A stretch of 64,000 bases of DNA, from contig NZ_OOHJ01000018.1 in the NCBI RefSeq assembly GCF_900323885.1, positions 1,054,001 through 1,118,000 of the forward strand. Reading direction: 5' to 3'. The position numbers and the translations under genes were made by a program. The notes under the pieces were generated by a model. That model was not told the DNA's origin, made no database searches, and worked only from the letters and a program-made list of their open reading frames with translations. This DNA is from [Actinomadura] parvosata subsp. kistnae. Its GTDB lineage: Bacteria; Actinomycetota; Actinomycetes; Streptosporangiales; Streptosporangiaceae. How positions within the stretch are numbered: the first letter of the stretch is position 1; each line of letters begins with the position of its first letter. Shown here piece by piece: positions 60,376 through 64,000 of the stretch.

Positions 60376-61734
60376 TCAGACGGCGGTGAGTTCGCGGGTG
60401 CGTTCGCGTAGTGCCGCGACCGCCCGCTCATTCTTGTAAGGCTCCAGCCGCCGCCGAAGATCGGCCGCGTAAGACCGCGACCGCACCGACTGCAGTTCGG
60501 CGGCCAGCGTCAGGGCGTGGCCCGCCGCCGAGCAGGCCTCCTCCAGCTCGCCGCACTGCAGGAGGCCGGCGGCCAGCAGGGACAGGTTGAACATGCGGCC
60601 CCGTACGTACCGGGAGTCCATGTCGAGGGAGCGGCGGGCCTGGCGGACGACGCGTTCGCCCTCCCCCAGGTCGCGGAAGCAGTGGGCGAACTTGGCGGAC
60701 AGGTAGGCCTCGTCGAAGTAGCTGAGCCACGGGGGCTCTTCGGCGGGGTTGCGGGCGTCGAAGGCGCACTCGGCCTCGTGGAGGGAGTGGCCGCAGGCGC
60801 GGGGGTCGCCCAGGCCGGCGTGCGCGTGGGCCTCCAGGACGTGCGCGGAGGCCAGGAGGGTCTTGACCCCGGCCGTGCGGGCCGCCATCTGGGCGGCTCT
60901 GGCCAGGTCGAGGGCGTGGGCCGGCTGGCCCATGTAGATGGCCTGGTGCGCCATGCCGGCCAGGATCTCGCCGCCCAGCGTCTGGTCGTCGGCGCCCCTG
61001 GCCAGGCGCAGGGCCTGGATGAGGTAGCGCTGGGCGAGGCCGTGCTGCTCCATGTCGTAGGCCATCCACCCCGCGAGGCGGGTCAGCTCGGCGGCCGCGG
61101 CGGCGAGTTGCCGGCCGGTGGATTCGCCGTACGTGCCGTCTTTGAGCAGGGGGGAGACGGCGGTGTCGAGGTATTTGACGACGGACGAGCGGACGCGTCC
61201 GCTGCCGAAGCGGTTGTCGAGCTCACCGAACGAGCGGGTGACCTCGTGGATGGCGGCGATGTCGGCGCGGCCGACGCGCCGCGTCCCGGTGCCGCTCGGG
61301 CGCCCCTCGGAGGGCGATGTCAGCCAGCGTACGGCTCCAACAGAGCCTGCTCCTATCGCGAACGTCGAGTCGATCAGGAACCTCCGTCTCTCCACATCGG
61401 CCCGCCACAGCGCCGTCACGGTCGCGACCCCCTCCTGCCAGGTGTGCGTGAACTCCTGTCCGAGATCGAGGGGTGTGATGACCGCCGGCATGCCGAGATC
61501 CTCCGACGAGACCGGCCTGCCTAGCCGGAGCGCGAAGATCTCGGTGAGCAGGCACGGGACCGGATCGCGTGGCCTCTGGCCGCCGAGCCAGCGCAGCACG
61601 GAGCTGTGGTCGTACTTGAGGCCCGGTGTGCCACGTGCGGCTCCCAGATCGTTGAGGCGCCTGGCCAGTCCCTTGTGGGAAAAACCCGCCTCTGCGATGA
61701 GCTGCTGCAGCAGTCGATTCGGCTCGCGTTCCAT
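60376..61734 (-). CDS. HTH and TPR-like transcriptional regulator (NsdA-like)
   Basis: A 452-residue protein starting MEREPNRLLQQLIAEAGFSHKG; ATG 61734 preferred over an upstream ATG that lacks context. The N-terminal part is an HTH (GFSHKGLARRLNDLGAARG, LKYDHSSVLRWLGGQRPRDP, CLLTEIFALRLGRPVSSEDLG). The rest is a helical repeat array (AGWMAYDMEQHGLAQRYLIQALRLA, GMAHQAIYMGQPAHALDLARAA, CFRDLGEGERVVRQARRSLD) of TPR type. This layout is that of the streptomycete sporulation/antibiotic regulator NsdA and relatives. Name used only as a likeness. Confidence 0.82.
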   Translation of the reverse strand: MEREPNRLLQQLIAEAGFSHKGLARRLNDLGAARGTPGLKYDHSSVLRWLGGQRPRDPVPCLLTEIFALRLGRPVSSEDLGMPAVITPLDLGQEFTHTWQEGVATVTALWRADVERRRFLIDSTFAIGAGSVGAVRWLTSPSEGRPSGTGTRRVGRADIAAIHEVTRSFGELDNRFGSGRVRSSVVKYLDTAVSPLLKDGTYGESTGRQLAAAAAELTRLAGWMAYDMEQHGLAQRYLIQALRLARGADDQTLGGEILAGMAHQAIYMGQPAHALDLARAAQMAARTAGVKTLLASAHVLEAHAHAGLGDPRACGHSLHEAECAFDARNPAEEPPWLSYFDEAYLSAKFAHCFRDLGEGERVVRQARRSLDMDSRYVRGRMFNLSLLAAGLLQCGELEEACSAAGHALTLAAELQSVRSRSYAADLRRRLEPYKNERAVAALRERTRELTAV

Positions 61735-62061
61735 CGCTCTCCTCGTCACAGGAGTCGGCGCCCACATCATTACAGAGAGCTACTGTTATAGCACCTTGCG
61801 TAAAGGGTTTATGGCAGTTCCCAAAGGTCACCCAAACTCCATCCCACACCCCAGGCCCACCCCGAGCATGATCATGCGGGCCCTGGCTCCTGGACGGGGA
61901 TCTCAACTACCCACGAAACGGCCTCATAACCCGAAAGGGTGAACGAGCTGGTCAGGGGCGGCAGAAAAGGGGCGAGCAGGGGCCGGAAACAGCCCCCGCC
62001 CGCCCCGAAGATCCCGCAGAGCTGCCGGGAAGAGCCCGGAGATCCCGAAGGGCCCGAGGGG
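61735..62061. other. Gap between malic enzyme and the regulator gene
   Basis: About 330 bases. The left part (61735-61830) is AT-rich and should hold the regulator's promoter (TACTGTTATAGCACC). The right part has the malic enzyme terminator. No gene seen. Confidence 0.45.
61969..62005 (-). terminator. Hairpin terminator after malic enzyme
   Basis: GGGGCGAGCAGGGG pairs imperfectly with GCCCCCGCCCGCCCC, 57 bases past the stop. Confidence 0.55.
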
Positions 62062-63273
62062 TTACTTGGCGCGGGCCACGCCGTCCACGCGCGCCTGGGC
62101 GGCCACGGCGGCCGTCACGGCGGGGGCGACGCGCTCGTCGAACGGGCTCGGGATGATGTACGTCTCCGACAGCTCGTCCCTGACCACCCCGGCCAGCGCG
62201 TTGGCCGCGGCCACCTTCATGTTCTCGGTGATCGCGGTGGCCCGCACGTCGAGCGCGCCCCGGAACACCCCGGGGAAGGCCAGCACGTTGTTGATCTGGT
62301 TGGGGAAGTCGGAGCGCCCGGTGGCGACGACCCGGACGTGCTTGGCGGCCACCTCGGGGTGCACCTCGGGCGTCGGGTTGGACAGGGCGAACACGATGGC
62401 GTCGGGCGCCATGGACGCGATCGCCGCCTCCGACACGGTCGAGCCGGACAGCCCCAGGAACACGTCGGCGCCCTCCAGGGCCTCCTCGGTGGAGCCGGTG
62501 TGGCCGGCCCGGTTGGTGTCGCGGGCCAGGGCCTGCTTGACGGGGTTGAGGCCGTCTCTGCCCTCGTACAGCATGCCCTTGGAGTCGGAGACGGCGATGT
62601 CGCCGATGCCCGCTTCGAGCAGGATGCGGGTGACGGCGACGCCGGAGGCGCCGGCGCCGGCGACGACGGCGCGCAGGTCGCCGAGTGCGCGGCCGGTGAG
62701 GCGGGCGGCGTTCTGGAGGGCGGCCAGCGCCACGATCGCGGTGCCGTGCTGGTCGTCGTGGAAGACGGGGATGTCGAGCAGGCTCCGGAGCCGGTCCTCG
62801 ACCTCGAAGCAGCGGGGGGCGCTGATGTCCTCGAGGTTGATGCCGCCGAACGAGGGCGCCAGGCGCACCACGGTCTCGACGAGCGCGTCGACGTCGGTGC
62901 AGTCGAGGCAGAGCGGCACGGCGTCGACGCCCGCGAACTCCTTGAACAGCAGCGCCTTGCCCTCCATGACGGGCATGGCCGCGGCGGGGCCGATGTCGCC
63001 GAGGCCGAGCACGGCGGTGCCGTCGGAGACGACGGCGACGACGTTGGAGACCCAGGTGTAGTCGTCGGCCAGCTCGGGCCGGTCGGCGATGGCGGTGCAG
63101 ACCCGGGCGACGCCGGGCGTGTACGCGAGCGACAGGTCGTCGGCGTCGCGGACGGGAACGGTGGAGCGGATCTCGATCTTGCCTCCCTTGTGCAGGGCGA
63201 AGGCCGGATCGAGTTCGGGTGTTTCGGCGGATGCGGAAGCGGACGTGGCAGCCACAGCGACCCCTGTAGTCAT
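62062..63273 (-). CDS. NADP-dependent malic enzyme
   Basis: A 403-residue bacterial malic enzyme: oxidative decarboxylation of malate to pyruvate. DLSLAYTPGVARVCTAIADRP, GLGDIGPAAAMPVMEGKALL, GINLEDISAPRCFEVEDRL, PVFHDDQHGTAIVALAAL and AGAGASGVAVTRILLEAGI follow the family order; metal ligands Glu/Asp lie in LEDISAP and HDDQHGT. The frame opens at 63387, but ATG 63273 (MTTGVAVAATSASAS) is a better start. Standard short-form length. Single gene with its own terminator. Confidence 0.93.
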   Translation of the reverse strand: MTTGVAVAATSASASAETPELDPAFALHKGGKIEIRSTVPVRDADDLSLAYTPGVARVCTAIADRPELADDYTWVSNVVAVVSDGTAVLGLGDIGPAAAMPVMEGKALLFKEFAGVDAVPLCLDCTDVDALVETVVRLAPSFGGINLEDISAPRCFEVEDRLRSLLDIPVFHDDQHGTAIVALAALQNAARLTGRALGDLRAVVAGAGASGVAVTRILLEAGIGDIAVSDSKGMLYEGRDGLNPVKQALARDTNRAGHTGSTEEALEGADVFLGLSGSTVSEAAIASMAPDAIVFALSNPTPEVHPEVAAKHVRVVATGRSDFPNQINNVLAFPGVFRGALDVRATAITENMKVAAANALAGVVRDELSETYIIPSPFDERVAPAVTAAVAAQARVDGVARAK

Positions 63274-63536
63274 CGGTAGCGGAAGAAACCTTCGGCGGAC
63301 GAGCGCGAGCGGGCTGGCTTCGGTAGCTGCCAGGATCCCCTCGCCGGTCGTCTGGTGAGGGGGTTCGGGGGTCACCCGTGCCCCCATAGTGCCACATGCT
63401 GAGATGGTGTTCGGTGTCGCCGCTGACGCCGTTCTGTTGACGCATCGTTAAATCGAAGATGACGGACCGCAGCTAAACCCCATCTAAACTGCACAAAACG
63501 CAAGTTTCATGGCTTTTCACATCGAGGAGGCCGTAC

Positions 63537-64000
63537 ATGGCCCTCAGACCCTTGAGCCGCCGTGGCTACGCCGCCGGCGCGCTCGCCTTGGCCACTGCGC
63601 TCACGCTGACCGCGTGCGGCAGTGACAGCGGCTCGGGCACCGGCACGACCAGCGCGAGCGCCTCGGCAGCGGGCGGCGTCAAGCTGGTCCAGCCCGGCAA
63701 GCTCACGGTCTGCACGAACATCCCGTACGAGCCGTTCCAGTTCAAGGACGCGAGCGGCAAGATCGTCGGGTTCGACGTGGACATCGTCGACCTGGCCGCG
63801 AAGAAGCTGGGCGTGACCCAGAACATCGTGGACATCGACTTCGCCGTGATCAAGAGCGGTGCCGCCATGGCGGCGGGCAAGTGCGACGTCGCCGCCGCCG
63901 GCATGACGATCACCGACGAGCGCAAGCAGAACATCGACTTCTCCGACCCCTACTTCGACGCCACGCAGGCCCTGCTGGCCAAGAAGGGCACCGGCGCCGC
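63537..64000 (+). CDS. ABC transporter substrate-binding lipoprotein, amino-acid type (partial, runs off right edge)
   Basis: First 154 residues. Signal with lipobox: RRGYAAGALALATALTLTACGS. The mature part is a bacterial extracellular solute-binding family 3 domain: KLTVCTNIPYEPFQFKDASG, GFDVDIVDLAAKKLGV and CDVAAAGMTITDERKQNIDF. CGAGGAGGCCGTAC precedes the ATG. Likely a polar amino-acid importer; permease and ATPase would lie beyond the window. Confidence 0.92.
   Translation, partial: MALRPLSRRGYAAGALALATALTLTACGSDSGSGTGTTSASASAAGGVKLVQPGKLTVCTNIPYEPFQFKDASGKIVGFDVDIVDLAAKKLGVTQNIVDIDFAVIKSGAAMAAGKCDVAAAGMTITDERKQNIDFSDPYFDATQALLAKKGTGA

Noticed and set aside
61939..63279. 446-codon plus-strand frame opposite malic enzyme
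   Set aside because: Shadow frame; malic enzyme motifs are clear on the minus strand.
1..64000. tRNA or rRNA genes
   Set aside because: I looked for T-loop-like GTTCRA stretches with matching stems and rRNA-like runs and found none I could support.

Overview
The window is high-GC DNA with G/C-rich third codon positions, GTG and TTG starts, many ATGA-type stop/start overlaps, a fused 2-oxoglutarate dehydrogenase/decarboxylase of the KGD type, an F420/FMN-type PPOX protein, a DUF6104 protein and many TetR/ROK/ArsR/PadR regulators. This points to a filamentous actinomycete. My best guess is a Streptosporangiaceae-like genus such as Nonomuraea, which is inference and not proved here.

Layout. 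1-2.2 kb: a minus-strand gene runs off the left edge. It joins about 360 Pro/Ser-rich residues to an AbiEi-like/DUF559 protein, and hairpin-forming 28-bp repeats lie upstream. 2.2-7.7 kb: gmd (with an odd Gly-rich insert), a GT4 glycosyltransferase, a SAM methyltransferase, a squalene-cyclase-fold protein and a DUF1702 protein. 7.7-11.8 kb: a TetR/oxidoreductase pair, a methyltransferase, and a PPOX-ferredoxin-alcohol dehydrogenase set. 11.8-18.7 kb: a sugar operon read right to left (ROK regulator, ABC ATPase, permease, binding protein, Gfo/Idh/MocA dehydrogenase, TIM-barrel isomerase). 18.9-24.3 kb: an SDR, an MBL hydrolase and a Xi-class GST-like protein sharing GAAnnnnnTTC operator-like sites, then an MFS/ArsR pair and a B3/4-domain protein. 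24.5-30.1 kb: kgd, a DUF6104 protein and a DUF4097-PadR pair. 30.1-36.4 kb: minisatellite-like repeats, an MpaB-type oxygenase, a zinc-type dehydrogenase, a membrane-anchored unknown, a VapBC-like pair and a thiolase-like protein.

36.6-47.8 kb is the most unusual part. Six paralogous secreted trypsin-fold genes lie head to tail. The first two keep His-Asp-Ser. The other four keep His and Asp but have Asp in place of the catalytic Ser, and three of those carry an extra segment of about 130 residues. CRP-like palindromes precede three of them. The array is interrupted by a decayed HigBA module (both genes frameshifted) and a truncated IS5-type transposase.

47.8-51.8 kb is AT-richer and looks acquired: IS5 remnants, a DUF1963-like gene and the nuclease tip of a 2,513-residue RHS toxin (minus strand, to 58.2 kb). 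58.5-64 kb: a frameshifted beta-propeller/Ig-like secreted protein, a TPR-containing HTH regulator (NsdA-like), NADP malic enzyme, and the start of an amino-acid-type ABC binding lipoprotein cut by the right edge.

Several breaks (HigB, HigA, the propeller/Ig gene, the IS remnant) are small indels in GC-rich runs, so sequencing error should be excluded before calling them biological.
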